From assembly GCA_020465985.1 (NCBI GenBank), contig JAANYP010002773.1, forward strand, positions 163,016 to 227,015: 64,000 nt of DNA, in the 5' to 3' direction. Numbering within the stretch: position 1 is the stretch's first letter; the number at the start of each line of letters is the position of its first letter. The translations under genes were made by a program, and so were the position numbers. Below the pieces are notes generated by a model. That model did not search any database, had not been told where the DNA came from, and was given only the letters and a program-made list of their open reading frames with translations. The DNA comes from Centrapalus pauciflorus (taxonomy: Eukaryota; Streptophyta; Magnoliopsida; Asterales; Asteraceae). Positions 1 to 13,099 of the stretch are shown one piece after another.

Positions 1-715
1 TCTTCATTGCCACCATCTTCATTTGCTTCCCTTGCCTTGTTCAAAATCACATTAATTGTTCCATCTCCTTTCTTATTGATGCTTGTTCCTTCAACTACCT
101 TCTTCTTGTCCTTTGTGTTCACATCATCAATCTTGCATCCTCGTTCTATACAATCCTCAAAGCTTGGTTCATCTTGGCCAACTTCTCCTTTAGTTGTGCC
201 CACAACATTCAACTCACTTGAACGCTTCCATTGCCGTTTCTCGGTTTTCTTAATGAACTTGTAGTACTCTTGAGGGTGTACTAGTCATGCAACATAGATT
301 TCCTTTAACCCATTTTGGAAATCAATTGGAAACCCTAAACCACTGGCTATTCCTCCCCATTTATCTTTTGATGTAACACATTCAAATCCACCATTACTTT
401 CAACAATTTTGTAAAGGTCAAACAAGCATATCTTTGCTCCAAACAACTTGAATGGCAAATTTAGCGTTGAACCGATATACTTTTCATGATACTAACCCAA
501 TGCTCTTACAAAGCTCTTTTAAAAACATCTTTGTGTGCCATAACAAAATGATTGTTATTTATCAAATCTATAAATTTGACAAATTCTTCAATGCTTTCAA
601 TCTTTAATGACACAACTTCCCTATCATCATCTTCTTGATTTTCATGTGACTTGACAACATCAATTGAGTTGTCAATGTCTTCAAAATATTTAGTAAGATA
701 ATCATCTTGCTTTTT
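1..715 (-). pseudogene. ARID-domain region of a Copia-like retroelement (partial, broken)
   Basis: Read on the minus strand this continues the coding region at 716-1440. About 600 to 270 encodes an ARID-like (AT-rich DNA-binding) domain. It starts with a helix ending in FIDLINNNHFVMAHKDVF. A +/-1 shift near 505 moves the reading to another frame, which holds LFGAKICLFDLYKIVE, then NGGFECV, KWGGIASGLGF and LKEIYVA, an in-frame TGA at 286-284, then LVHPQEYYKF. The order DLY..V..NGG..V....W..IA..LG...LK..Y...L..YE is the ARID core. A lysine/glutamate-rich tail runs off the window edge. ARID proteins bind AT-rich DNA. Finding one in a retroelement polyprotein matches proteins I recall from Asteraceae genomes. 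At least one frameshift and one stop make it a pseudogene. Confidence 0.7.
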
Positions 716-1440
716 TTAAACCACTTTCTTCAACAAACTACTCTCTTCATTTTCAGGGTCAAACACATGTGACACTTTGCAAGTAAGACCATCAAAATCA
801 ATTTCAAAACCTTGCATGATTAGTTGCTTCATGCTAAGTAAATTGATGTTGATTTTCGGCACATACGATACATATGGTATTGCGTACTCGTTGTGGGTTG
901 TTTTCAATTTGATAACCCCAATACCATGTGTGAATAGTATGTTTGTTTCTTGCTCTTGAGTGTCCACAATGAAACAACTCTTCAATTTGTTAAACAAATC
1001 TTTATTGGGTGTCATGTGTATAGAGATTTTAGAATTCACATACCAATAGTTGTTCCAATTGGTGTTGTCCGATCCTTGTACTAAGTACTCACCATCAAAG
1101 CATATACATTCCTTATACACTTGAACATATGGTTTCAATGGTTCAACTTTCTGGTTTGGAGAGGAAGGAGTGTATTCCTCCTTTGATTTGTTCACAGACG
1201 GATCATCACAGATTGGTTCAACCATCTTCTCTTTTCCCTTGATTGATCCATTCGTTGTGCAGTCCCAAGGGAATGCCCTCTGGTTCGACACTTATAGCAT
1301 CTTGATCGTGTGTCTTTTTTCTCCAATTCTTCGATCCTTCGGTCTTCGTCCCAACGCTGCAAATGCAGCCTTCTATCCCTCATTCTGCACAGTTTTTCTT
1401 TCATCCATGATCCACTTTCAGCATCTCCTTTCAGTCCCAA
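716..1440 (-). pseudogene. Zinc knuckle plus protease-like domain of the same retroelement
   Basis: Minus strand, downstream of the primer-binding site. 1440-1192 encodes a short charged helical segment (KEKLCRMRDRRLHLQRW) and the start of a CCHC zinc knuckle, CYKCRTRGH. The remaining FPWDC lies one frame over (open to 716), so a single-base loss inside the knuckle splits the gene. About 100 residues further comes a retroviral-protease-like segment: WYVNSKISIHMTPNKDLF, then INLLSMKQLIMQGFEI. In Copia proteases the equivalent start is a DSG(C/A) triad followed by HMT. Here NSK replaces DSG, so the catalytic aspartate is gone. There is no normal-length capsid, which may be usual for this family. 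Confidence 0.65.
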
Positions 1441-1450
1441 TCAAAGCCTG

Positions 1451-1462
1451 CTTTGATACCAA
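1451..1462 (-). other. Primer-binding site of the ARID retroelement
   Basis: The minus strand reads TGGTATCAAAGC, one base inside the LTR edge. It is complementary to the 3' end of plant initiator tRNA-Met, as is usual for Copia elements. It fixes the orientation as minus and 1464-1883 as the 5' LTR. Confidence 0.8.
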
Positions 1463-1463
1463 T

Positions 1464-1883
1464 TGTTAGAATAGTGATCATGGTAGAAAGGCATACTATT
1501 CTCTCTTAGGTTTGATGCTCTCAATTGCCTTGCCATATCTCACAATTAAGTACAAAGTTTCTGTAAATTCTATGTGTGCAGTGTGTATGTCCGAGAGGCA
1601 GAAAAATAGAGGGAAAAAACACAGAAGTTAATAAACTAACTTAATCCATTCAACACACATAATTATTACATAATTGTTTCTCCCTTTTATAGACAATGAA
1701 CCGGTTTCATGAACCATTGCAATGGTTCAATGGTGATTAATTTTGGAGGGAAATTAACTACCAATAACTACCTATGCTATCCGGTTTACATATATTTACA
1801 TACCGGATCCATTCTTCATAAATAATTAATTACTAACTTATATAACTTAAAGTTTATTAACACTTACAAATGAATTTCCAACA
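1464..1883 (-). repeat. 5' LTR of the ARID-carrying Copia-like element
   Basis: A 420-bp LTR bounded by TGTTAGAA on the plus strand and TTCCAACA at the other end, so on the element's own strand it runs TGTTGGAA...TTCTAACA (TG...CA). A TATA box on the minus strand (CTATAAAAGGG, about 1692-1683) lies mid-LTR, a normal promoter position. The partner 3' LTR is outside the window, so divergence cannot be judged. Confidence 0.75.
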
Positions 1884-2272
1884 GTTTTTAGCATGTTTAT
1901 CTTGGTCTTGGTTGGTCATTTTTCATGTTTACGTTTTAGTTTCAAATAAGTGTGGTTAGAATTTGTTTGGATTCAATGCTGGAGTATAATTCATGTGTCT
2001 TCTTGGCGATTAATTGATTTATGTACGTGTTTGAGATGGAGTTAGAGTGGGTACAAGTACACAAAGAATTGAACTGAATTTGTATGTTGTGAATCTTTTC
2101 GTCTGTTAGGTCGTGGTCCATGTAGTGATCACTACACACTCCCCAGGATCAGCCCAAGGTCCATGTAGTGATCACTACACTCCCCAGGATCAGCCCCTCA
2201 ATTCCAGACCTTATATATGAAGGGTCGTGACCCATGTCATGATGGTTACTCTCCTCACGACAGTCACTTAGT
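1884..2272. other. Spacer between the Copia-like LTR and the CACTA element
   Basis: No coding signal. The stretch holds AT-rich unique sequence, a two-copy tandem repeat at 2115-2197, and a segment around 2220-2260 with several imperfect short palindromes (for example GGGTCGTGACCC). Confidence 0.5.
2115..2197. repeat. Two-copy tandem repeat with a 16-bp palindrome
   Basis: Units of about 43 bp (2115-2157) and 40 bp (2158-2197) differ by a few bases. Each begins GGTCCA and contains the perfect palindrome TGTAGTGATCACTACA followed by CCCCAGGATCAGCCC. The palindrome is two CACTACA motifs, the terminal heptamer typical of CACTA transposons, facing outward and sharing central bases. Confidence 0.7.
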
Positions 2273-2299
2273 TACTACCTTTGGTGACCAGCACTTTCA

Positions 2300-2601
2300 G
2301 CGACGATATATGTCGTCGCTAAAACCTCAGTAAACGACAAAATATGTCAGCTTTATTGACTTTCTGGGTAAAATAAATCGTAAACTTTCAGCGACGACAA
2401 ATGTCGTCCCTAAAAGTGAAAGAAATTTACTTTTGATTTTTTTGGGGCGAAAATATTAGTTTCGCGGTGAAAATGCCGCCCTTTTTTTACCACTTTCAGC
2501 GACGACATAGTCGTCGCAAAATGTAAGGAAAATATTTTATTCTTTGAAACAGCAAAAACGTCGTCGTTTTGGAGTTTCAGGGACGACATGTATGTCGTCG
2601 C
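2300..2601. repeat. Left subterminal palindromic repeats of the CACTA element
   Basis: Four near-perfect inverted repeats of the form GCGACGACAT-ATGTCGTCGC lie at 2300-2319, 2392-2411, 2499-2517 and 2580-2601, usually preceded by CTTTCA or TTTCA. A further GTCGTCG half-site is at 2559-2567. Clustered subterminal motifs are the known binding sites of TNPA-class proteins. Confidence 0.8.
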
Positions 2602-3972
<1,371 letters not shown>

Positions 3973-6900
3973 ATGTCAATCGATAAGAGTTGGACTACTT
4001 GTAGAAATCGTTCATCATTGGAGTTTTTTACTGGTCTCAACGCATTCCTTGAGAGGTTAAAAAACCACTTGAATGATCAAGATAAATGTCGATGTCCATA
4101 TGAAAAATGTGATAATCGTAACTGGGGTACGATCAATGACATTGGGAATCACATACATCGTTGGGGGTTTAGTGCCGTTTATAAGACGTGGAGGTTTCAT
4201 GGTGAAGAATGCGATCCACCAGATGAAATGCTTGATGTACTTAATGATCTTCATTGGGAGAATACTGGCAATGAACACGAGTCAAACTTTGATGAGCCAA
4301 GTAATGAGCCAACTGATGGTTCAAGTGGTGTAAATGACGGTATTGATGCATAATTTGCCGAGGCCGAGACTCAGCTATACCCTGGTTGTACATGGTTGTC
4401 TTCATTGAACATTTTGGCAAAGATGTTGCATATGAAGGTCATAAATAAATGGACCGATACTTCATTTGACCAGTTCCTTGAATTTCTTAAATCCGCATTT
4501 TCAAAAGACAACAAAGTCCCGTCGTCACACTACGAAACTAAGAAAACAATGAGAAAGCTAAGGTTGGGATATGAATCGATCCATGCATGTAAGAATGACT
4601 GTTTCTTGTTTTGGAAGGAGAATGCCAACATGCAAAGTTGTCCAGTTTGTGGTGAGAGTAGATGGAAAGATAAAGATACAACGGGGATCAAAGTTGCTCA
4701 CAAAGTATTACGTTACTTTCCGTTGACTCCTAGACTAAAACGTATGTACAACTCTAGGCATACTGCAAAGTCTATGACTTGGCATGCTACTGGACGATCT
4801 ACGGAAGATGGTAAGATGCGTCACCCAGTTGATGGTAAAGCATGGAAAGATTTTGATGCTAGGTATCCCGATTTTTCAAATGAAACTAGAAACGTCCGAT
4901 TAGGTTTGGCTGCTGATGGTTTCAATCCATTTGGCAATATGAGTCTTTCTTATAGCATGTGGCCTGTCATATTAACAACGTACAACACGCCGCCGTGGTA
5001 ATGTATGAAAGAGTCTTCTTTCATGTTGACATTGTTAATTCCTGGGCCTAAATCACCTGGGAAGGACATTGATATATTCTTGCGGCCTTTGGTTGATGAA
5101 TTGAAAACTCTATGGTCTAACGGGGTCAGGACGAGGGATGCTGCTACAAACACTCTTTTCACAATGCGTGCGATGCTTTTATGGACTATTAATGATTTTC
5201 CTGCTCGTAGTAGTTTGTCTGGGGGAGTGGTCAAGGCTACAAGGCATGCCCTACACATAATAAGGATACTCCATCTACACGAGTGATAGGAAAAACTTCT
5301 TATGTAGGTCATAGAAGAAATCTACACTCAAACCATCATTGGAGGAAGAACAAAAAGTTCAATGGTAAGGTTGAGAAGAGACCATGTCCTAGAAACTTCA
5401 GTAATGATGCTATCTTAGTAATGATGCTATCTTAGAACAACTTGCTCAGTTGCCTACACGTGTTCCTGGAAAACATCCTAGTTTCGGGGGTGTGAAACGA
5501 AAACGTGATGCGAGGGAGTTGAATTGGAGTAAACAATCTATTTTCTACGAGCTTGAGTATTGGTCTTCTCTTCAATTAAAACACAATTTGGATGTTATGC
5601 ATATCGAAAAAAATGTGTGTGAGAGTTTATTGGGTACTTTATTGATGAATGACAAATCTAAAGACACTCATAATGCAAGAAATGATTTGAAAATTTTGAA
5701 CATTCGAAATGAATTGTGGCTCCAGGATAAAGGAAATGGAAAGTTCTTAAAGCCTCATCCTTGTAACTCCTTCACAACTGATGATAGACGACGTTTTTGT
5801 CAATTTATTAAAGGAGTTAAATTACCCGATGGCTTTGGTTCGAACTTTAGGAGGAAAGTAACTGATAATGATAGCAACATAACGGGCATGAAGTCTCATG
5901 ACTGTCATCTAATGATGCAACGGTTGCTTTCTGTTGGAGTCTAAGGTTATTTGGACCGTACTATTTCCACGCCAATTATCGAGCTTTGTGCATTCTTTAA
6001 ACAAATTTGTGCTCGAAGCTTGATGGAGTCTGACATGTTGAAAGCAAAAGAACAACTCATCAAGATTTTGTGTGCTTTTGAGCAAATATTTCCTCCAGCA
6101 TTTTTTGACATAACGATTTATTTGGTCATGCATTTACCTGAAGAGGCTATTCAAGGCGGGTCTGTTTACATGAGGTGGATGTATCCATTTGAAAGATACA
6201 TGAAGAAGTTAAAGAATTATGTTAGAAATAAAGCTAGGCCTGAAGGTTCGATAGCGGAGGGTTATATTGCTGACGAAGCCTTGACTTTTTGTTCGATGTA
6301 TCTTCGGGGTGTGCAGACGAGATTTAATCGTCCTGACAGAAATGAGGATGCTCTGAATCCAAAACGTGAGCTACGTGTGTTCCGGTCAGTAAGTACACCA
6401 ATTAGTAAGTGTGTATAGAAAGAGTTGGATCATACTGTTTTGAAGAAGGTTGAATGGTTTGTACTTAACAACAGCCTTGAAATCGATGAATACAAGAAGT
6501 AAGTGCTTTCATTACGAATTTTTTCCAATTTACCTTTTTTCAATAATTATACTAATGTCAGTAACATTGCATTTCAGTGAATTTACTTCTAACATGCCTG
6601 GAAGTAATTTAGAAACAAAATTTTCTCCTTGGTTTAAAAATAAGGTAAACTCATACATACATCCATGCGTGCATGCATACATATATACATATATGCATAT
6701 TTAGTTTCATCTTTTTCATAGATTCGTCGTTTGAAATTTGATGAGCCATCTCGCTGTAGTTCGGAATTGTTTGCATTGGCAAATGGACCGTCAATATATG
6801 CAAATTCTTACACCGCTTGCATAGTTAACAGAGTGAGGTTTGTGGTTCACAGTCGCGACATACGTCGTACAACTCAAAATAGTGGAGTTTCAACAGATGG

Positions 6901-7452
6901 ACTTGACGGATATACATTTTATGGTCAGTTGGAGGAAATTTTGGAGTTAAATTATATTACTCAAAACAGTGGAGTTTCAAAGGTGTGTTGTTTCGATGTA
7001 AATGGTTCAATACTAGTAACAGTCAACGTACCCCACGTTGTGTTACTAACAATAACATAACTAGTATTTCTGTAAGTCATGAATGGTATAAAGATGAACC
7101 GTACATTCTTGCAACACAAGCAAAGCAAGTCTTTTACCTTGAAGACCCTTCTAGAAATCATCATTGGAAGGTCGTCCAAGAGGTGAATCATCGAAAGATT
7201 TGGGACCGTGAAATCATGGAAGAAAACGAAGAAGATACTATACATGACAAAAATTCATGAGATTTTGCATTGTCCGCTAATTTGGATGATTTGACTTATA
7301 CAAGCTTGAACAGAGTTGGTCAAGAAACTGAAGTTCATATTAATACTACTTCTGTCCCCAATGATGTTGATTTTATAGACGATTCTGACGGTGACGATTC
7401 CGATGGTGATGATGATTCTGATGGTGATGATGGTGATGATATCGATTGTTAG
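3973..7452 (+). pseudogene. TNP2-type (Transposase_21) CACTA transposase, broken
   Basis: Domain order matches plant En/Spm TNPD transposases. An N-terminal transposase-associated domain (from MSIDKSW at 3973, CPYEKC, then HRWGF..VYKTWRFHGE) is followed by the catalytic Transposase_21 region with SCPVCGESRW, LGLAADGFNPFGNMS and IPGPKSPGKDIDIFL..LVDELK. LKHNLDVMHIEKNVCESLLG, a DUF4218 region (PERYMKKLKNYVRNKARPEGS-like, about 6180-6260) and a DUF4216 region (QAKQVFYLEDP..WKVVQEVNHR, about 7110-7200) follow, then an acidic SDGDD tail. Introns are visible at about 6500-6578 and 6643-6720. Breaks: TAA at 4351, TAA at 4999, a frameshift between 5215 and 5440 with an 18-bp tandem duplication near 5400-5437, TAA at 5942, TAG at 6416, a frameshift near 7000 and TGA at 7258. 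The start is the first ATG after the acceptor at 3970. Confidence 0.85.
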
Positions 7453-8139
7453 ATTACCTTAATTTATATTGTTGATAATATTATGTTACTAACCATTTTC
7501 TCTTATTATCTTGTAGGTTTAAACATTTGATTGTTGGACGATATTTGTAATTATGTTAGTAATTAACTTTACAATGTTGGTATGTTTGATTGTATTACGA
7601 AGTTTATACTACTTTATTATTTTATCTGCATTGGTTGTTCGATGATATTTTCTAATTATGTTGTTGAAGTTTTGTAACTAGATTTAACTATTTATATAAT
7701 TTTAAGTATTTTAGTAGATGGCAGGTGTAGCACGATCGCATGGTGGGGATGCTGGTGGGGATCCCCCACCCGGTCCTTGGAGACCGCCTACACAATGTCA
7801 ACATAAGAATTTGAATTTGTAGTTACTTGTTTGCTTGTAATTTTGATTTATTCATTTGAATTTGTAGGTTCAAATGTTCGTGGTCGGAATACACTTAAAA
7901 ACTTAAGGGAGACATTTAAGGCAAATGGAAATAGGCCACTGCCCAATGATTTTGATACATCTGATCCAATGACAGCCCGACCAATTGGAGATAATGCTAG
8001 CTTTTTTCGTAGTCTTATCGGGGTAGTTGTGGGGGACGAGATCCCCAAGTATTACCCCTCATGGAAAGATGTGCCCGAGTTTGACAAAGCGAGCATTTGG
8101 CCTCAAGTAGAGGTTGCTTACACACACACATAACTAAGT

Positions 8140-8145
8140 TTATAT

Positions 8146-8200
<55 letters not shown>
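8140..8200. repeat. (TA)n(TG)n microsatellite in an intron
   Basis: A TA run followed by a TG run inside the intron between exons 2 and 3 of the TNPA-like gene. Confidence 0.95.
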
Positions 8201-8201
<1 letters not shown>

Positions 8202-8799
8202 CAACTAACTGTCTATTTCAAATTGTAGGGTTATTTTAACATGAGACCTCACTTGGATGGGCCTAATGCAGATATGATAATAAAAGGGGTGAACATGTTG
8301 TGTGCAGAAAGGTATAAAGATCGTATATCGAGATTCAAGGTAAAATGGTTTACTAAAAGAGAAGGGTTCGAGCACCTTCAAGAAATTCGGCAATATCCTC
8401 CACCGCACATGAGTATTAACGAGTGGGAAAGAAACGTCGACTTTATTATGAGCGAGTCGACTCAAAGAAGTTCCGCAATAAATCAAGAAACAGAAGTAAA
8501 CAAGAATACCCGAGTACTCATGGGTCACAATCTTATGCTCAATAACGATACTTATTGGTAATTCGTTTTATATTTTTAGTGTGTCGTGATTAATTTATTC
8601 GATTGATTATTTAATTGTTGTTTTTCAACTTATGTATTTACAGCGGGACCCTGTTACCGGTTTCCATTACCGGTTTCCAGATTTAGTTAACCAATTTGGA
8701 AACATGCATCGTCGAGGTAACGAATACGTCAACCCGGTTGCTCAAAACAAACATGTAAGTAATTATTGTTAGTTTACTTGGTTAACTTACATTATATAT

Positions 8800-9300
8800 T
8801 GATTTTAAACATATACTAGGTTGAGGTTGAAGTTATATATTAGTTTGGTTCTTGATGTTTATAATTGGAAATTAACTAGTTTGATGTTGCTTCTTGATGT
8901 TTATAATTGATCATTATGTTAGTTGTAAATTTAACTTACAATTAATTATATATTGGTTTTAAACATATACTAGCTTGAGGTTGTTTCTTGATATTTATAA
9001 TTGATCATTATGTTAGTTGGAAAGTTAAATTACGATTATATATTAGTTTTAAGTACATGTGAACTTTTGGATTCTCTATTTTATAGCCATTGTGCTGTTA
9101 AAATATTATTAGTTTTGTTATATTTGTGTGTGTAATCATCTATATATATAACTATAAGTTAGTTTGGTTCTTAATATATATAATTGGCAATACACTAGTT
9201 TGATGTTGCTTCTGATGTTTATAATTGATTATTATGTTAGTTTGAAATTTAATTTACAATTATATATTGGTTTTAAGCATATGTAAACTTTTGGGTTATC
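8800..9300. repeat. Degenerate tandem repeat in the large TNPA-like intron
   Basis: Roughly 100-150-bp units recur several times. Recognisable cores are GATGTTGCTTCTTGATG, TTTATAATTGATCATTATG and TTACAATTATATATTGG. The intron runs from GTAAGT at about 8755 to the acceptor TTACAAAG near 9420. Confidence 0.65.
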
Positions 9301-9960
9301 CATATTGTAGTCGTTATGCTGTCCAAATTTTATATGTTTTGGTATGTTTATGTGTGGTCATTTATATGTATAACATCATTATTAATGATAACTACTATTA
9401 ATTTTATTTTTCATATTACAAAGCAACAAATGGAGCAACTAAGAGAGAGTCAAGCCGGAAGTCCAAACCCCATGTCGGATGAACAAATATACAAGTATTG
9501 GGTGAACGACGAGGCCATAATCGTGGACGTGGTCGGAAGTTACCGGGTCTTGCCCCTTCAAGCTCCCAAAAACAAAAAGGAACACTATACACCCAACATG
9601 AATACGATGAAGCGATCGCGACTCATACTCAACAAATTAGTGCTATATTTGAAGCATTAAGAGACGCAAATATAAAAGTTCCAAATTTTCAAGCGGGTGG
9701 TTCTTCCACAATTCAAGACGATGAAAATGATGACGAGGATGATGAATACTCGGACGATAATATTTAGTAGTTTGAACTGTTTTTTTAAAAATGTAGTTAA
9801 CAGTATTTGTATTAAACTTATGTGTATTTCGGTTTCAAATACTTATATGCATTTTAAGTTGGTTTTATTTGTTGTAAACAAGTTAAATTATTTTGTTGTA
9901 AACAGGTTTTAAAATATATTTTTAATATACTGAAAATATTTTTTTTTTTTAAAGTCCCTT

Positions 9961-10270
9961 TTAGCGACGACTTTACAAATAAGCTGGTTAATTTCCTTTT
10001 TTAGAAAACTTTCAGCGACGACATTATCGTCGCAAAAAGTAAATATTTTTCTATTTTCATTAATTTTTTATTAAACATTCAGCGACGACAAATGTCGTCG
10101 CAAAAGACATTTTTGAAAAGGTTTTATAATTTTTTTGGCAGGGTTTTCAACGACGAAATTGTCGTCGCAGAAACATTTCAGCCACGAGCTTTTTGCGACG
10201 ACTTGTCGTCCCTAAAAGTGTATTGCGACGACATTGGAGGTATCAGCGACGACTATAGTCGTCGCAAAAT
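9961..10270. repeat. Right subterminal palindromic repeats of the CACTA element
   Basis: Inverted repeats of the same GCGACGAC...GTCGTCGC form as on the left lie at 10015-10033, 10082-10101, 10149-10168, 10195-10212 and 10245-10265, with half-sites at about 9963 and 10225. They are denser toward the terminus. Confidence 0.8.
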
Positions 10271-10286
10271 GCTGTTTTTCTTGTAG

Positions 10287-10563
10287 CTGTCCACGACACT
10301 TGCACTTAAAACCCCTTATCAAGTCATGGCTCGTGCATAATTAAAACCCCTTTGAATATTCAGACTTCTATTTTCCCTGTCTCTCTCTTACGATTCAGAC
10401 ATCCATCGAACACCCTTCACTCACGATTTGTAGGGTTTTTGACCCTTCTTCTCCATCGATCTCTTCTCTCAAGTCTCACCCACGCACTTGAAATCGAATC
10501 ACTCATTAATCTTATTTGATTTGCGTCTGTTCTCAATCATTTTTTTATGCCAGGGTTTGTAAT
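10287..10563. other. Unique spacer, leader-like
   Basis: CT-rich sequence (CCCTGTCTCTCTC, TCTTCTCCATCGATCTCTTC) with two AAAACCCCTT motifs. It resembles a plant promoter or 5' untranslated leader, but no coding region follows. It is not repeated in modules B-D, so it may be the original left flank of the duplicated block. Confidence 0.4.
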
Positions 10564-11724
10564 GTCACTACTTATTTCGGTTTAACCCTTGAAAATTTGA
10601 GCCCTTGAAAATTTGAGCCCTGATTCATGACTTGAGTGGCTAGTTCATTCTTGTTCTGTACACAAATGGATATATGGACCTGACAATTTGTGCTAAGTTT
10701 CTGATTTCAAAGAAGATTTGATGTTTTTCTCGTATTTTCAAACCGGAATTGACCCCAAGTTTTTGCATCAATTTCTTGGTTTTTTTGCTTAATTGGAGTG
10801 GGATTCGTGTGTAGCGGCTGTTCTTTAGTTATTGATTTCTTGGAGCCTAATGCTACACCTTGAGTTTTTTTAAAAAAATTTTTTTTAACTCTATTGAGAT
10901 GAAGCTTTGATTGTTACTTCAGACGACATCATTCAGGTATCATTTTCTTGTGATTCGAATTTAATAGAGCTGTCATTTACACATACATTAAGGTGCTATT
11001 AGTGCGTGTTAAGGTATCATTTTCTTGTGATTTGAATTATTAGAGCAGCTGTTTGCTGCTAGTAAGTTCATCAGGATTTTAGACAATACTATATAATCTG
11101 TTTTCTTTCTTTTCTTCGTGTTTTTCTTATTACACTTTAGTTGCTAGTTATAATAAGTAGTTTTAGAGCTATGTTGGAGTGTTTATTCATTTAGTTTGCT
11201 CCCTCAGTTATTTGTCAAGAATTTCATATTTTCGTGCATTTAGATACATTTTTTAGTTTTATTAATTAAGGTTCTTGATTGTTAATAGTTTTGTATCTAT
11301 AATGAAATCTATCTAGGGGCTGCTTGTTTAGTTTTGTGAATGATTTTTGCTATTCTTTTGTTATCCTCTTACATGTTATCTTTAGTATTTGCATTTTTTT
11401 CTTTGTGTCTTTTTGTTAACTTATAGTTTAGGTCCAATAGTTTTTGTGGTCGATTTCATATGTCAGGTATTGCGAATACTTGTTCTTATATGCTTTTATC
11501 TTACAGGTTTGTCATGCGAACGACGTCAAGTTCCGCATAGATACCCCTCCCTCTTCCTCTAATAACCAGTCGTGTCACATCACTCACCTTCCCATCTTTA
11601 GACTGAGCTGATACATTTGGGATTACTTTCCATCACCGTCGAGTTCACATGCATGCACCTCGACTGATTCTTAATCGTCTTACCTAGACTCTTTGACATT
11701 TTATTTTACTTCAATTTTAAAGCG

Positions 11725-12038
11725 TCAAGTACCATTTCGACCATCCTTATTATTTGTCTCATTTAGCCACTTAATTTTTTTTTGTCTTGATTTAACCACT
11801 AAACTTTAGTTTACAGTTCTACTTTGGGGAAATAATTAAAACTTATGGTTAAATCGGTGCAAAATATGATTGTTTAGAGACCAAATCCCGACAATTTCAG
11901 TGGTTAAATCAGTAAGAAAATGTTTAATGGCTAAATGTGTATACAAAAAGTAGTTTAGTGGCTAAATAGGGACAACAAATAGTTAAGTGGCTAATTCAAA
12001 AAAATTCTTAAAGTTAAATGGTCAAAATGATACTTAAT
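11725..12038. mobile_element. MITE-like inverted-repeat element (module A copy)
   Basis: The ends are inverted: CAAGTACCATTTCGACCAT on the left matches TTAAGTATCATTTTGACCAT read inward from the right. The inner parts pair as well: ATTTAGCCACTTAATTTTT against GTGGCTAAATAGGGACA. No coding capacity. The size and GTTAAGTACCATTTTGACC-like ends fit a foldback MITE. Confidence 0.55.
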
Positions 12039-12484
12039 CCTATTTTAAATATGTACTTAAACGTTATTATTAGCCAACGTCTTAGTGTTAGTATCTCGTT
12101 TCCTATTGCTGTTGTTCTCTATGTAAGATTTTAATGATTCTCATAATTACTTACTTCGTTTTCTATTTTTTATTTCCGTATCCATGTAGATCATAACTTT
12201 ATGTTTGCTTCTCCTGATTTTATCGATTCTCATAAAAACTTACTATTATTATTCTTTTGGACCATTTTGGAGAAGTTACACAAAGGATGTGGTTTGTCAT
12301 TTTGTTTTAGATCTACAAAAATTTTGATTATATTTATTTGTATTTGCTTTCTTTAAGCATCAACGAAACTCTTTTGATATTTGCACGTGTTTGTATAATT
12401 TGATTGACTTTCGCTTTTATCTCTTTGGATAAACAATTTAATTGATTTTCACTTTTATCTCTTTGGAGAATGTAAAAGCGAAGA

Positions 12485-12501
12485 AAACCAATTTTATATA
12501 C

Positions 12502-12584
<83 letters not shown>

Positions 12585-12625
12585 TACGTGTGTGTGTGTG
12601 TGTACGTACGTGTGTGTGTGAGATG
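12485..12625. repeat. (TA)n(TG)n microsatellite, module A
   Basis: TACATACATACAT leads into a TA run and then a TG run broken by two TACGTACG insertions. Equivalent sites exist in B (TG only, about 24898-24921) and C (44036-44121), so length and composition have diverged between modules. Confidence 0.9.
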
Positions 12626-13099
12626 ATTCCTTCAAGTTTTGCATAAATTAAAAAAAAAGGAAGAGTTTTTATTTACCTTCTTTGTTTTTGTTTTTGCTTT
12701 TGACATGATTAAGTAGGTGAATATTTGCCTATTTTGGAATGTGATAAGATAGACGAAATAAATATTGATATCTTAAAGTATCAACGAAACTCTTTGGAAT
12801 GCGGTAAGATAAACGAAATAAATATTGAAATTAATGGAACACCTACGTGTATTAACATTGCAATACTAGAAAATTTAGATCAATAGTTTACATTGGACAT
12901 TGCCTGTTTACTTTTGGAGCAGAAGCTAAATCTATAATTTACATTGGACATTGACTGTTTACTTTCTGTAATAGATCAGAAGCTAAATCTTGTAACAAAT
13001 ATTCTATTCTGATTTGTTGTCTTTGAACTCTAATAAATCTTGGAGCAGAAGCTAAATCAACGAAACTCTTTAACCTGCAACATCTTTTCATATGTCAAA

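Larger units (their letters stand above)
7718..9767 (+). pseudogene. TNPA-like / Transposase_24 CACTA second gene, broken
   Basis: Same strand as the transposase, about 265 bp downstream. Exon 1 starts at the ATG at 7718 (MAGVARSHGGDAGGDPPPG). Exon 2 (about 7869-8113) has GRNTLKNLRETFKANGNRPL. Exon 3 starts near 8229 (GYFNMRPHLDG, RFKVKWFTKREGFEHL). A short exon at 8642-8754 has DPVTGFHYRFPDLVNQF. The last exon (from 9421) has SQAGSPNPMSDEQIYKYW. A frameshift near 9497 moves to the frame with GHNRGRGRKLPGL, then an acidic end DDENDDEDDEYSDDNI. This matches plant Ptta/En/Spm (Transposase_24) proteins, the DNA-binding partners of CACTA transposases. An out-of-frame end at 8561 and a 15-bp duplication near 8665 add to the decay. 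Confidence 0.75.

Noticed and set aside
7377..7449. Acidic SDGDD repeat considered as a separate small gene
   Set aside because: In frame, after one stop, with the DUF4216 end of the CACTA transposase. It is that protein's acidic tail.
10287..10563. Host gene promoter at the left edge of module A
   Set aside because: Leader-like composition, but no coding exon follows and no TATA/ATG pair can be assigned with confidence.
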